NCBI RefSeq assembly: GCF_021298855.1 | Contig: NZ_JAJTHI010000046.1 | Coordinates: 1-34,702 of the forward strand | Length of the DNA stretch: 34,702 bases | Direction: 5' to 3' | Source: Gemmatimonas sp. | Lineage (GTDB): Bacteria > Gemmatimonadota > Gemmatimonadetes > Gemmatimonadales > Gemmatimonadaceae | Part shown: one piece after another, positions 8,458 to 16,891 of the stretch | Layout: every line of letters starts with the position of its first letter | How positions within the stretch are numbered: position 1 is the stretch's first letter | Notes under the pieces: model-generated | Seen by the model: only the letters and a program-made list of their open reading frames with translations | Databases searched by the model: none | What the model was told of the DNA's origin: nothing | Position numbers and translations under genes: made by a program

Positions 8458-9783
8458 ATGGACGCTCCCCCTCCCATGACCAGACCTCGGCGCGGCCGGG
8501 GCATCAGGCTGGCCGGCCGCTGGGTGCTGCTGGCGGCCCTGCTGCCGGCCGCCGCCGCCGCGCAGGCGCCGCCAACGGCCTCTGCCCCCTTGGATCTGCC
8601 ACAGGCGCTCGCCGTGGCACGCCGCACCGGACCGCTCAAGCGGCTCACCGAAGCGCGCCGTCAGGTGGGGCTGGGCCAGGTGGGCGAAAGCACGCAGTGG
8701 CTCAACCCCACCTTCGAATGGCGGCGCGAGAATCTCGGCAGCCCGCTGCTGCCGGATATCTTTTCCACGCTGTACCTGCCGTTTGACTTCTCGGGACGAC
8801 GGTTTGCCCTGCGGCAGGCCGCCGCTGCCGGGCGCGAACGCGTCACGGCCGACGCCGTGAACGACCTCCGCGAGGCGGAGCTGCAGGTGGCCCGCGGCTG
8901 GTTGCGCGCGGCGCTGGCGCAGGGGAGCGTGGACATCGTGGCGCAGCAGTACGAGGCGCTGCGCGAAATCGCGCGGGTGGACGCCGAGCGGCTGCGCGAG
9001 GGGCTGGTGAGCGAGGCCGTGGGGCTGCGCACCTCGCTCGAGGCCGACCGCTCACGGGTGGCGCTCGTGGCGGCCCGCAATGAGGCCGCCGCGGCGCGTG
9101 CCGAACTGGCGCGCCTCATTGGCGTGGCCGATGCGGCGCCCCCGGCGGTCGCGCCACTCACCACCCCGGCGTTTCCGGCCGCCCCCGACACCGCGGACGC
9201 CCTGCAGGCGGCCATGATGCGGCGCCCCGACGTGCAGGCGCGCGATGCCGCGCTGCGCGAAAGCCAGCGGCGTCTGGCCGCCGAGCAGCGTGGCGTGCTG
9301 GGGGAGGTCCAACTGCAGGGGGGGACCAAGGAAACCGGTGGCTTCATGACTGGACAGCTGGGGTTGGCGATGCCCATGCCGGTGTTCAACCGCAACAGTG
9401 GCGCGCGGCAGCGGGCGGCGGGGCAGGTGAGCGAGGCGCGGGTGCTGCGCGACGATCTGCGGCTGGCGGTACGCGTGACGGTGTTGCGCGCGCTCGCGCA
9501 CTACCGCGATGTGCAGGGCGCCGCCGCTGATGCAGCCACGTTCGATGCCCGCGGCCGTGAGGTGGCCCGCATTGCGCGGCTTTCCTACCGGGAGGGGCAC
9601 GTCACACTCACCGAACTGCTCGACGCCGAACGCGCCGCGGCGGAAGCCTTGCAGCAGCAGCTGCGATGGGCGGCCGATGCCTGGCTGGCCCGCCTCGAAC
9701 TCGAACGGGCGCTCGGCGCGCGCCTCGACCGCGACAGTCCCCTCGATCTGCCCGTCCTCGCTCCACTCCCTCCCCGTCCATGA
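8458..9783 (+). CDS. TolC-family outer-membrane channel of an RND efflux system (CusC/CzcC-like)
   Basis: This 441-aa protein has an N-terminal signal peptide (Arg-rich start, GRWVLLAALLPAAAAAQA, cleavage near residue 36). It then shows the internally duplicated helical pattern of outer-membrane efflux proteins: QALAVARRTGPL, the long coiled helix with LREAELQVARGWLRAALAQ, a second repeat with ALQAAMMRRPDVQARDAALRESQRRL, and the final helix with YREGHVTLTELLDAERAAAEA. The protein would form the trimeric outer-membrane exit duct for the pump encoded downstream. It is the first gene of a three-gene operon; its stop overlaps the adaptor gene start as ATGA (9780-9783). The start is the ATG at 8458, directly after the leaderless-type -10 box. 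Confidence 0.92.
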   Translation: MDAPPPMTRPRRGRGIRLAGRWVLLAALLPAAAAAQAPPTASAPLDLPQALAVARRTGPLKRLTEARRQVGLGQVGESTQWLNPTFEWRRENLGSPLLPDIFSTLYLPFDFSGRRFALRQAAAAGRERVTADAVNDLREAELQVARGWLRAALAQGSVDIVAQQYEALREIARVDAERLREGLVSEAVGLRTSLEADRSRVALVAARNEAAAARAELARLIGVADAAPPAVAPLTTPAFPAAPDTADALQAAMMRRPDVQARDAALRESQRRLAAEQRGVLGEVQLQGGTKETGGFMTGQLGLAMPMPVFNRNSGARQRAAGQVSEARVLRDDLRLAVRVTVLRALAHYRDVQGAAADAATFDARGREVARIARLSYREGHVTLTELLDAERAAAEALQQQLRWAADAWLARLELERALGARLDRDSPLDLPVLAPLPPRP

Positions 9784-11021
9784 CCATGACCGCCCACTTC
9801 GTCTTCCTGTCGTCTGCCACCGGACGACGCGTACTGCTGGCCGGCACCGCGCTTCTGGCGGCGTGCAGCGGGGCAGCCGATGGCGGTGGTGACGGCGCCC
9901 CGGCCCTGGCCGGAAATGCGCCGCCGGCCATGGATACGGCCACCCTGTCGGCCGACGCCGTGCAGATTGCCGGCTTCACCACCGACACCGCGCGCACGGT
10001 GCCCTGGCGCGCCTCCGTGACCGTGCCGGGGCGGCTGGAGCTCGATCCGAACAGCCTCGAAACCATCGGCTCCATTACCGAGGGGCGCATCACGCACGTC
10101 ACGGTGCGTGTAGGTGACCGCGTGGCGGCGGGGCAGGCACTGGTCATGGTGCACAGCCACGAGATCATGGACGCCCGCAGCACCCTCAAGGCCAGTCTGG
10201 CGCGGGTCACGGCCATGGAGGCCGAGCGTGATCTGGCCATTTCGGCGGCGGAGCGCGCCCAGCGGCTCTTCGACAACAAGGCCATGTCGCGCGCGGAACT
10301 CGACCGTGCCGTCGTCAACCGGCGGGTGGCGGAATCCAACTACACGCAGGCCGTGGCCGAGCGCGACCGCGCCACGGCGCTCGTGGAGCATCTGGCGGGC
10401 ACGGGGCCGCTGCCGGCAGGTGCCGACGAGCACGATGTCATCATTCGCACGCCCATCGCCGGTGTGGTCACCGGCCGCGAGGCGCAGCCGGGCACGGTGG
10501 TGCTCCCCGGCACCCCGCTGCTCACGGTGGGCAGCCCCGACCGGCTGCAGCTGGAGATGCATCTCCCCGAGCAGCAGGCCGTGGGGATCGAGGTGGGGGC
10601 CACGGTACGCTACGCCCTCACCGATCGTCCCGACCAGCGCTACGACGCGGTGGTCATGCGCGTGGCGCCCACGGTGGACACGCTCAGTCGCACCGTCCAG
10701 GTCATTGCCCGGCTCAGCGGACGCACTGCCGGGCGGGCGGAAACGTTCGTGCAGGCCGACATCAGCGGCCGCGGCACCACGCCGGCGCTGGTCATTCCCG
10801 ATGGTGCGCTGCAGACGATTGACGGCGACACCGTGGTGTTCGTGGCCGAGCAGCGGGGGGCCGGCATGCACGTGCGCGCGACGCCGGTGCGTATCGGTCG
10901 GCGCTCGTCGGAGCGGGTGGAGGTGCTGGTGGGGCTGCCGGAGGGGGCCATCGTGGTGGTCCGCGGTGTGGCGATTGCCAAGGCGGAACTGCTGAAGCGT
11001 CGCAGCGCTGGCGGGGAATAG
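9780..11021 (+). CDS. RND efflux periplasmic adaptor lipoprotein (CusB/CzcB-like)
   Basis: This 413-aa membrane-fusion protein bridges the RND pump and the outer-membrane channel. The N-terminus ends in a lipobox, LLAAC with Cys at about 29, so it is anchored by lipid. The order is the usual one: barrel-sandwich half (GSITEGRITHVTVRVGDRVAAGQALVMV), a coiled hairpin (about 130-210, DARSTLKASLARVTAMEAE...RAELDRAVVNRR), the second lipoyl half (IRTPIAGVVTGREAQPGTVV), beta-barrel (LQLEMHLPEQQAVGIEVGA), and the membrane-proximal domain (ALVIPDGALQTIDGDTVVFV). No His-rich N-terminal extension typical of some metal adaptors is seen. It overlaps the channel gene by 4 nt and is followed 3 nt later by the pump gene. 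Confidence 0.93.
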   Translation: MTMTAHFVFLSSATGRRVLLAGTALLAACSGAADGGGDGAPALAGNAPPAMDTATLSADAVQIAGFTTDTARTVPWRASVTVPGRLELDPNSLETIGSITEGRITHVTVRVGDRVAAGQALVMVHSHEIMDARSTLKASLARVTAMEAERDLAISAAERAQRLFDNKAMSRAELDRAVVNRRVAESNYTQAVAERDRATALVEHLAGTGPLPAGADEHDVIIRTPIAGVVTGREAQPGTVVLPGTPLLTVGSPDRLQLEMHLPEQQAVGIEVGATVRYALTDRPDQRYDAVVMRVAPTVDTLSRTVQVIARLSGRTAGRAETFVQADISGRGTTPALVIPDGALQTIDGDTVVFVAEQRGAGMHVRATPVRIGRRSSERVEVLVGLPEGAIVVVRGVAIAKAELLKRRSAGGE

Positions 11022-11024
11022 CGC

Positions 11025-14000
11025 ATGAACGCCCTCATTCGCTTCGCGCTCCGGCAACGGGGCGCGGTCGTGGGCGTCACGCTCGCGCTCATGGCCGCGG
11101 GGTTGTACGCCCTGCAGCACATTCCCTTCGATGCCTTCCCCGACCTCACGGGCACGCGGGTGGAGGTCATCACCACCGCGCCGGGGATGGCACCGGAAGA
11201 GGTGGAGCGGCTGGTCACGTATCCCATCGAGTCGAGTCTCATGGGCGTGCCCGGCGCACAGGGGGTGCGCTCGGTCTCGAAGTTCGGGCTGTCGCTCGTG
11301 ATCGTGCCCTTCCCCGACAACGTGGATGTGTACTTCGCGCGCCAGCTGGTGCAGCAGCGCCTCACCGATGCCAAGGGCGCGTTGCCGGTCGGCGTGGAGC
11401 CGGCGCTGGGGCCGGTCTCCACCCCCATGGGCGAGCTGTACCAATACGTGCTCACCAGCGACTCGCTGTCACTCACCGACCTCAAGACGCTGCACGACTA
11501 CGTGGTGCGCCCGCGCTTGCGCACCGTGCCCGGCGTGAGCGAGGTGAACTCGTGGGGCGGTCTCACGGAACGCGTGGAAGTGGTGGTGGACCCGGTGCGG
11601 CTGGCCGGCTATCAGCACACCGTGGTGGACGTGCACGACGCCCTCGCCCGCAATACGTTGGCCTTCGGGGGCAGCTATCTCGAGCACGGTGGCGAACGGT
11701 TCACGCTGCGCGGCCTGGGGCGGGTGGAGAATGCCGCCGAGGTGGAGCGGGTGGTCATTGGCTCGCATCGCGGCGCGCCGGTGCGCGTGGGGGACGTGGC
11801 CACGGTGCGACTGGGGGCCCTGCCGCGCAACGGCGCCGTGACCAAGGATGGAGAGGGTGAGGTGGTGAGCGGCATGGTGCTCAAGCTCAAGGGCGCCGAT
11901 TCCCGCCGCGTCATCGCCGACGTGCGCGCACGCATGGAGGAGATCAAGCAGGCGCTGCCGTCGCACGTGCGGGTGGTCCCCTTCTACGACCAGACCGACC
12001 TGGTGGCCCGCACCACCAACACGATCGTCAAGAATCTCATCGAGGGTGGGCTGCTCGTCATCGCGGTGCTCTTCCTGTTCCTCCGCAACGTGCGCGCGGC
12101 GCTCATCGTGGCGTCGGTCATTCCCATCTCCATGCTCATCGCCTTCGTGGGCATGGCGCTCTTCGGCTACAGCGCCAACCTCATGAGTCTGGGCGCGCTC
12201 GACTTCGGTCTCATCGTGGACGCGTCCGTGGTGATGGTGGAAAGCTTCATCCGCCGCATGGAGGGGCACCGCGGCCTCAACACCCAGGGGCTGTTCGAGC
12301 GTGCCGCGGTGGAAGTGGGACGCCCCATCCTGTTCGGCATCGCCATCATCGTGGCCGTGTACATCCCCATCTTCACGCTCGATGGCATGGAGGGGCGCAT
12401 GTTCAAGCCCATGGCCTTCACCGTCGTGTGTGCCGTGCTGGGGTCGCTCTTCCTCGCGCTCACGTACGTTCCGGCGGTTTCCAGCTGGGCGCTGCGTGGC
12501 GGCCATGGGGAGCCGGCGGCGTGGATGCAGCGGCTCACCGGGAGCTATCGGAGGGTGCTGGGCAACGTGCTGCGCGCGCCGCGTCCGGTGTTGGGCGTGT
12601 CGGCGGTGCTGGTGGTGGTGGCCATCTACTCCCTCACCCGCATCGGCACCGAGTTCATGCCCAAGCTGGACGAGGGCTCGATTCTCATCACCACCCGGCG
12701 CATGCCCAGCGTGGACCTCGCCGATGCGACGCGGCTGTCGCTCGCGGCCGAGCGTATCGTGAAGCGGTTCCCTGAAGTGGTCACCACCGTCACCAAGGAA
12801 GGGCGCCCTGACCTGGCCACCGAGGCCATGGGGCTCTTCGAGGGCGACATGTACGTCATTCTCAAGCCGCGCGACGAGTGGACCAGCGCGAGCAGCACCG
12901 AGGAGCTGGTCACGAAGTTGGACTCGGCGCTGCGCGTGGTGCCGGGGCTCGAGGTGGCGTTCACCCAGCCGCTGGCCATGCGCCTCGACGAGGCGGAGAG
13001 CGGCATCAAGACCGACCTCGGGATCAAGGTGGTGGGCCCCGATCTCGACCAGAACCAGGCGCTGGCAGAGCGGATTCGGCGTGTGGTGGCCACGGTGCCG
13101 GGGAGCGCCGATGTGGCCGTGGAGGTGGCGGAGGGGAGCGGCCAGGTGCGCATGCAGATCCGTCGCGAAGCGCTGGCGCAGTACGGACTGTCGGTGGCCG
13201 ATGTGCGCGACGCCATCGACATGGCCATGGGCTCGCAGAAGGCGGCCGAACTGATCGACGGCTTCCGGCGCGTGGACATCGTGGTGCGCATGCCGGAGGC
13301 GTATCGCCGTGATGCGGCGGCCGTGGGGCGGCTCACCATTCGCGCGCCCGGCGGCGAGCTGCTGCCGCTCACGGCGGTGGCGAGCGTGCAGAGCACCACG
13401 GGGCCGGAACTCATTGGCCACGAAGATGCGCAGCGTCGCTCCCTGGTGCTGAGCAATGTGCGCGGGCGTGATCTGGGGAGCTTCGCGGAGGAGGTGCGCG
13501 CCCGGGTGGCGCGTGAGGTGCCGCTGCCGGCGGGGGTGTTTCTCGAATGGGGCGGTCAGTACGAGAATCAGCAGCGGGCCATGGGGCGCCTGACCGTGGT
13601 CGTGCCGCTCGCGCTGCTGCTCATCTTCGGGTTGCTGTATCTGTCCTTCCGCTCGGTGTCGCAGGCGGTGCTGGTGCTCTCCAACGTGCCGTTCGCACTG
13701 GTGGGCGGCATTGCGGCGCTGTGGCTGCGCGGACTCAATCTCAGCCTGTCGGCCAGTATTGGCTTCATCGCGCTCTTCGGCATTGCGGTGCTCAACGGCG
13801 TGGTGATGGTGGAGCATCTCAACCACCTGCGTCACGAGGGACACGGCGATGGGGGAGAGGTTCCGGAACCTGTGGACGATCGTGTGGAGCGCGGGGCGTC
13901 CGACCGGCTGCGCCCGGTACTCATGACGGCGCTGGTGGCGAGCCTGGGGTTCGTGCCCATGGCCCTCAGCACGACCCCGGGCAGTGAGGTGCAACGGCCG

Positions 14001-14138
14001 CTGGCGAGCGTGGTGATTGGCGGGCTCGTGACGAGCACGGTGCTCACCCTGTTCGTGCTGCCGGTGTTGTACGCATGGCTCGAGACGCGGCGTGCGGCCA
14101 CTCGGGGGGCGCGGTCCCGTCGCCAACCGGCCGCATGA
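11025..14138 (+). CDS. Heavy-metal efflux RND pump (CusA/CzcA family)
   Basis: This 1037-aa inner-membrane proton antiporter belongs to the HME-RND group: N-terminal TM1, the PFDAFPDLTGTRVEV motif, and the TM4 signature ALDFGLIVDASVVMVES with D393 and D399 as the proton-relay acids typical of CusA/CzcA. Two periplasmic porter regions (about 35-335 and 560-860) separate the two TM bundles. RND pumps of other classes lack the DFGLIVD motif, which supports metal-cation export. Which metal (Cu/Ag or Zn/Co/Cd) cannot be told: the methionines that define CusA could not be aligned by eye. It completes an operon with the channel and adaptor. The upstream two-component system is the likely regulator. 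Confidence 0.95.
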   Translation: MNALIRFALRQRGAVVGVTLALMAAGLYALQHIPFDAFPDLTGTRVEVITTAPGMAPEEVERLVTYPIESSLMGVPGAQGVRSVSKFGLSLVIVPFPDNVDVYFARQLVQQRLTDAKGALPVGVEPALGPVSTPMGELYQYVLTSDSLSLTDLKTLHDYVVRPRLRTVPGVSEVNSWGGLTERVEVVVDPVRLAGYQHTVVDVHDALARNTLAFGGSYLEHGGERFTLRGLGRVENAAEVERVVIGSHRGAPVRVGDVATVRLGALPRNGAVTKDGEGEVVSGMVLKLKGADSRRVIADVRARMEEIKQALPSHVRVVPFYDQTDLVARTTNTIVKNLIEGGLLVIAVLFLFLRNVRAALIVASVIPISMLIAFVGMALFGYSANLMSLGALDFGLIVDASVVMVESFIRRMEGHRGLNTQGLFERAAVEVGRPILFGIAIIVAVYIPIFTLDGMEGRMFKPMAFTVVCAVLGSLFLALTYVPAVSSWALRGGHGEPAAWMQRLTGSYRRVLGNVLRAPRPVLGVSAVLVVVAIYSLTRIGTEFMPKLDEGSILITTRRMPSVDLADATRLSLAAERIVKRFPEVVTTVTKEGRPDLATEAMGLFEGDMYVILKPRDEWTSASSTEELVTKLDSALRVVPGLEVAFTQPLAMRLDEAESGIKTDLGIKVVGPDLDQNQALAERIRRVVATVPGSADVAVEVAEGSGQVRMQIRREALAQYGLSVADVRDAIDMAMGSQKAAELIDGFRRVDIVVRMPEAYRRDAAAVGRLTIRAPGGELLPLTAVASVQSTTGPELIGHEDAQRRSLVLSNVRGRDLGSFAEEVRARVAREVPLPAGVFLEWGGQYENQQRAMGRLTVVVPLALLLIFGLLYLSFRSVSQAVLVLSNVPFALVGGIAALWLRGLNLSLSASIGFIALFGIAVLNGVVMVEHLNHLRHEGHGDGGEVPEPVDDRVERGASDRLRPVLMTALVASLGFVPMALSTTPGSEVQRPLASVVIGGLVTSTVLTLFVLPVLYAWLETRRAATRGARSRRQPAA

Positions 14139-14250
14139 GCCGGGAGCGCCGGGCGCGGGTGTCGCTCCCTCCGGCTCCCCGCTGGCGGGATCGGCCGTCT
14201 TGCACCAACTTGACGTGTTCCTTCGAGTCCCCTTGCCCCCGAAGACGACG

Positions 14251-14487
14251 ATGAGCCTCCAGCCCCCGAAGAAGCTGCGCAAGCAGTTCACCAACTCCAC
14301 GCACCCGCTGATCGTCCTCAAGTTCGAGAGCGGTCACCAGATCAAGGTCTACCAGAACGAAGGCAAGGAGTTTGACGCCTGGGCCGGTGAGACGATCAAG
14401 CTGCTCGCCGTCACCGACCCGACGTCGAGTGACTGGGAACTGATCGAGAACCGCAAGGCGGACGCCTTCGAGGACGCCACGGCCTGA
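14251..14487 (+). CDS. Small protein of unknown function (78 aa)
   Basis: A 78-aa soluble protein begins SLQPPKKLRKQFTNSTHP and continues with alternating strands (LIVLKFESGHQIKVYQNEG, AGETIKLLAV, DWELIENRKA), suggesting a small beta-barrel or SH3-like fold. It has no signal peptide or TM segment; its N-terminus is basic and its C-terminus acidic. I do not recognise the family. Codon use and composition (Lys/Asn/Thr-rich) differ from the Ala/Arg-rich shadow ORFs around it and indicate a real gene. The start is the ATG at 14251, after GAAGACGACG, which is a weak ribosome-binding site. It lies alone between the RND operon and psuG on the same strand. Confidence 0.75.
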   Translation: MSLQPPKKLRKQFTNSTHPLIVLKFESGHQIKVYQNEGKEFDAWAGETIKLLAVTDPTSSDWELIENRKADAFEDATA

Positions 14488-14542
14488 CGGGTTGCGTACG
14501 ACCACCGTGCGCGCGCCCGCGCGCATGGCCTGACAGACGACG

Positions 14543-14592
14543 CGGTGCACCGTGTGGCGGCCGTTGCCCCGCGGTGCACCGCGCTGTACTAT
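14543..14592 (+). promoter_or_regulatory. psuG promoter with two GCGGTGCACCG palindromes
   Basis: TTGCCC (14564-14569), a 17-nt spacer and TACTAT (14587-14592) form a good sigma70-type promoter. CGGTGCACCG occurs at 14543-14552, upstream of the -35, and again at 14572-14581 in the spacer, where it extends to a 14-bp perfect palindrome (14570-14583). The centre-to-centre distance is 29 bp. This is the layout of a repressor operator pair; the regulator is unknown. The expected start of transcription coincides with the GTG at 14600. Confidence 0.65.
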
Positions 14593-14599
14593 GGCCAGT

Positions 14600-15550
14600 G
14601 TGAGTCAACGCCCGCTGCGCCCCCGCCGTACCGCCAGCATCACGGCCGCGCTCGAGCGCGGAGGCGCCGTCGTCGCACTCGAGAGTTCCGTGCTGGCGCA
14701 GGGGCTGCTGCCCCCCTTCAACCGCGAAGCGGCCGCGCGCATGATGCGCGCCGTGGAGCAGTCGGGAGCCACCCCCGCCATCACCGCCATCGTGCGCGGT
14801 GAACCGTCGCTGGGGCTCGAAGCGGCCGACCTCGAACGCTTCCTCGCCCGCGACGGCGTGCGCAAGGTGTCGGCGCGCGACCTCGGTATCGCCATGGCCG
14901 ACGGTGCCGATGGCGCGACCACCGTGGCGGCCACGCTGGCGCTGTGCCAGCTGTGTGACATCGAGCTCTTCGCCACGGGCGGCATCGGCGGCGTGCATCG
15001 TGAGGCCCCGTTCGACGAGTCGGCCGATCTCGTGGAGCTGGCCCGAAGCCCCGTCATCGTGGTGTGCGCCGGCGCCAAGTCCATTCTCGACCTGCCGGCG
15101 ACGCTCGAGCGACTGGAAACCCTCGGGGTCCCGGTCGTGGGATACGGTACCGACGAGTTGCCGGGCTTCTTCTCGGTCACCACCGGCCTGCGGCTGGCGG
15201 CGCGCCTGGATACCCCGGCTGCCATTGCCCGCGCCTGGCGGGCGCACCGTGCGCTGGGGCGCTCGAGCGCCATGCTCGTGGTGCAGCCCCCGCCGGCGGA
15301 ACACGCCCTCCCCGAGGCGGTGGTGGCCCAGGCCACGGCGCAGGCGCTCGCTGCGGCCCGTGAGGCCGGGGTGCGCGGCGCCGCCGTGACCCCCTTTCTG
15401 CTGGCCCGTATCCAGCAGCTCACCAACGGGCGCTCGGTGCACGCCAACCTGGCGCTCCTCGAACACAACGCCCGGCTGGCCGGCCAGATTGCCGTGGCCT
15501 TGCTGGCGCTTTCCTCCACCTCCGCCGGTTCACCCCGTGCCGAGCCGTAA
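14600..15550 (+). CDS. psuG: Pseudouridine-5'-phosphate glycosidase
   Basis: This protein of about 316 aa reversibly cleaves pseudouridine 5'-phosphate into uracil and ribose 5-phosphate (PsuG/IndA family, cytoplasmic). Family motifs are clear: VVALESSVLAQGLLPP near the N-terminus, SGATPAITAIVRG, VSARDLG, GATTVAATLAL, FATGGIGGVHREAPFDESADL, VVCAGAKSILDLPATLE, VVGYGTDELPGFF. Later motifs such as PFLLARI and NGRSVHANLALLEHNA follow in the usual order. The pseudouridine kinase that normally accompanies it is not in this window, either fused or adjacent. The start is taken as GTG at 14600, because the -10 box predicts transcription beginning there and an ATG at 14591 would overlap the -10 itself. 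The alternative ATG adds three residues. Confidence 0.93.
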   Translation: MSQRPLRPRRTASITAALERGGAVVALESSVLAQGLLPPFNREAAARMMRAVEQSGATPAITAIVRGEPSLGLEAADLERFLARDGVRKVSARDLGIAMADGADGATTVAATLALCQLCDIELFATGGIGGVHREAPFDESADLVELARSPVIVVCAGAKSILDLPATLERLETLGVPVVGYGTDELPGFFSVTTGLRLAARLDTPAAIARAWRAHRALGRSSAMLVVQPPPAEHALPEAVVAQATAQALAAAREAGVRGAAVTPFLLARIQQLTNGRSVHANLALLEHNARLAGQIAVALLALSSTSAGSPRAEP

Positions 15551-15574
15551 CCCCCGCTCCATGTCGGTCCAGCG

Positions 15575-15604
15575 TTGAACGAAAGCCGTCGATCACGGTA
15601 CTAT
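15575..15604 (+). promoter_or_regulatory. Promoter of the TPR-TPR-M16 unit
   Basis: TTGAAC (15575-15580), an 18-nt spacer and TACTAT (15599-15604) precede the first TPR gene by a leader of about 30 nt that contains GGAGG. This is a conventional leadered promoter, unlike the leaderless type seen at other genes in the window. Confidence 0.65.
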
Positions 15605-15639
15605 CCGGTAACCCGCTCGATCCGGAGGCCAGTCTCGCC

Positions 15640-16833
15640 ATGACCAACCCGTTCCTGAGTTCCGAGGAATACGACGAGCGCGCCCATGCCCTCTACAACG
15701 AGGGGCGGTACGACGAGGCGCTCGAGTTGCTGCGCGAGGGACTCACGCGGTACCCGCAGGCGGTGGAGTTGCACGTGGGCGCCGGCTACGCGCGCCTGGC
15801 GCGGGAAGAGTATGCCTGGGCGCGCCGCAGCTTCGAGGAGGCGCTCACCCACGACCCCGAACACGAGGACGCGCTGGCCGGCCTGGGCGAAGTGCTGCTC
15901 AAGTTCGGCCAGGTGGACGCGGGGCTGCGCGCGTACGATCGCACCATCGAACTCGGCTATGAGGACGATGTCGACCTCATGCTGCAGATCGGGCGGGCCC
16001 TCTTTCGCGAAGGGTTCGTGGAGCACTCGCTGACGTTCTTCGAGCGCGCCGTGCGCAACGCCGAAGACTCGGCCGAGGCGGTGGCGTGCATCGGGTATGC
16101 CCAGCACCGGCTGGGGAACGACGTCGAAGCCATGGTGGCACTGCGGCGTGCGCTCGTGCTCGACCCCCAGTTCGCGGAAGCGCGGGTGTACATCGCCAAC
16201 CTGCTCTACGACGCCGGCGATCTCGACGCCGCGCTGCTGGAGTTCGAGCAGACGACACCCGAGGATCACTGGGACGAGCTCGGGATCTGGCGGCTCATCG
16301 AACTCAAGAAGTCGGTCTACAAGCTCCAGGACTCCGACGGTGAGCTGAAGCCGTGGGAAGCCCGTCTGGTGGAGCTGGCGGGAGAGCCCGACCCCATCGA
16401 TGAACTGCTCGCCGAGGTGGAGCAGGCGGCCATCGAGTCCGACACCGAAGACGGGTCCCCGTCGCAGGATCAACTGGAAGCGCTCGGCTCGCTGCTGACC
16501 GGCCTCGTCGGTCAGCAGCAGGCCGGGGAGTCTCCCGGCGAGCAGGGCAGCGGGCAGGCCAATGAACCGGGCGCGGCCACGACCGATGTGCTCATGGCCG
16601 ACAATGGCACGCACCGCGTGATCATGCGTGACGGCAGTGCATTCGAGGGCTCGTGGGAGGAGATCGTGCAGGCGCTGCGCGACGCGCGCGATGCCGGCCG
16701 CCCACTCGACGAATACATGGCCATGGAGGCACGTCGCTTCTATGGTGCCACCGGCATGCGCGTGGCGTCGCATGCACCCGAAGCGTTCATCCGCGGCAGC
16801 GCCGACGCGGGCATGTTGCGCATCGTGCGCTGA
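15640..16833 (+). CDS. TPR-repeat protein (cytoplasmic)
   Basis: This 397-aa protein has at least five tetratricopeptide-like units over residues 5-205. Examples are RAHALYNEGRYDEALELLREGLTRYP, ELHVGAGYARLAREEYAWARRSFEEALTHDP and VAYIANLLYDAGDLDAALLEF-type helices with the canonical small-residue and Asp-Pro spacing. After a helical stretch with VYKLQDSDGELKPW comes an acidic/Gln-rich linker (about 270-310). A C-terminal globular segment follows (THRVIMRDGSAFEGSWEEIVQALRDA...DEYMAMEARRFYG). There is no signal peptide or TM segment. TPRs mediate protein-protein contacts; the partner is unknown. The ATG at 15640 has GGAGG 12 nt upstream. It leads a same-strand cluster with a second TPR protein and an M16 protease. 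Confidence 0.9.
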   Translation: MTNPFLSSEEYDERAHALYNEGRYDEALELLREGLTRYPQAVELHVGAGYARLAREEYAWARRSFEEALTHDPEHEDALAGLGEVLLKFGQVDAGLRAYDRTIELGYEDDVDLMLQIGRALFREGFVEHSLTFFERAVRNAEDSAEAVACIGYAQHRLGNDVEAMVALRRALVLDPQFAEARVYIANLLYDAGDLDAALLEFEQTTPEDHWDELGIWRLIELKKSVYKLQDSDGELKPWEARLVELAGEPDPIDELLAEVEQAAIESDTEDGSPSQDQLEALGSLLTGLVGQQQAGESPGEQGSGQANEPGAATTDVLMADNGTHRVIMRDGSAFEGSWEEIVQALRDARDAGRPLDEYMAMEARRFYGATGMRVASHAPEAFIRGSADAGMLRIVR

Positions 16834-16891
16834 CCTGCGGAATGCCGCGCGAGGCAGTGACCATCGGTCGCCGCCGTCCGCCCCCCTCATC

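Noticed and set aside
14139-14250. Terminator after the RND operon (GGGAGCG...CGCTCCC at about 14141-14168)
   Set aside because: The stem is short, the loop is about 14 nt and there is no T-run; too weak to list as a feature.
11469-14321. 950-aa minus-strand open frame opposite the RND pump gene
   Set aside because: His/Arg/Gln-rich composition with no domain logic; it is the antisense frame of a strongly biased GC-rich gene.
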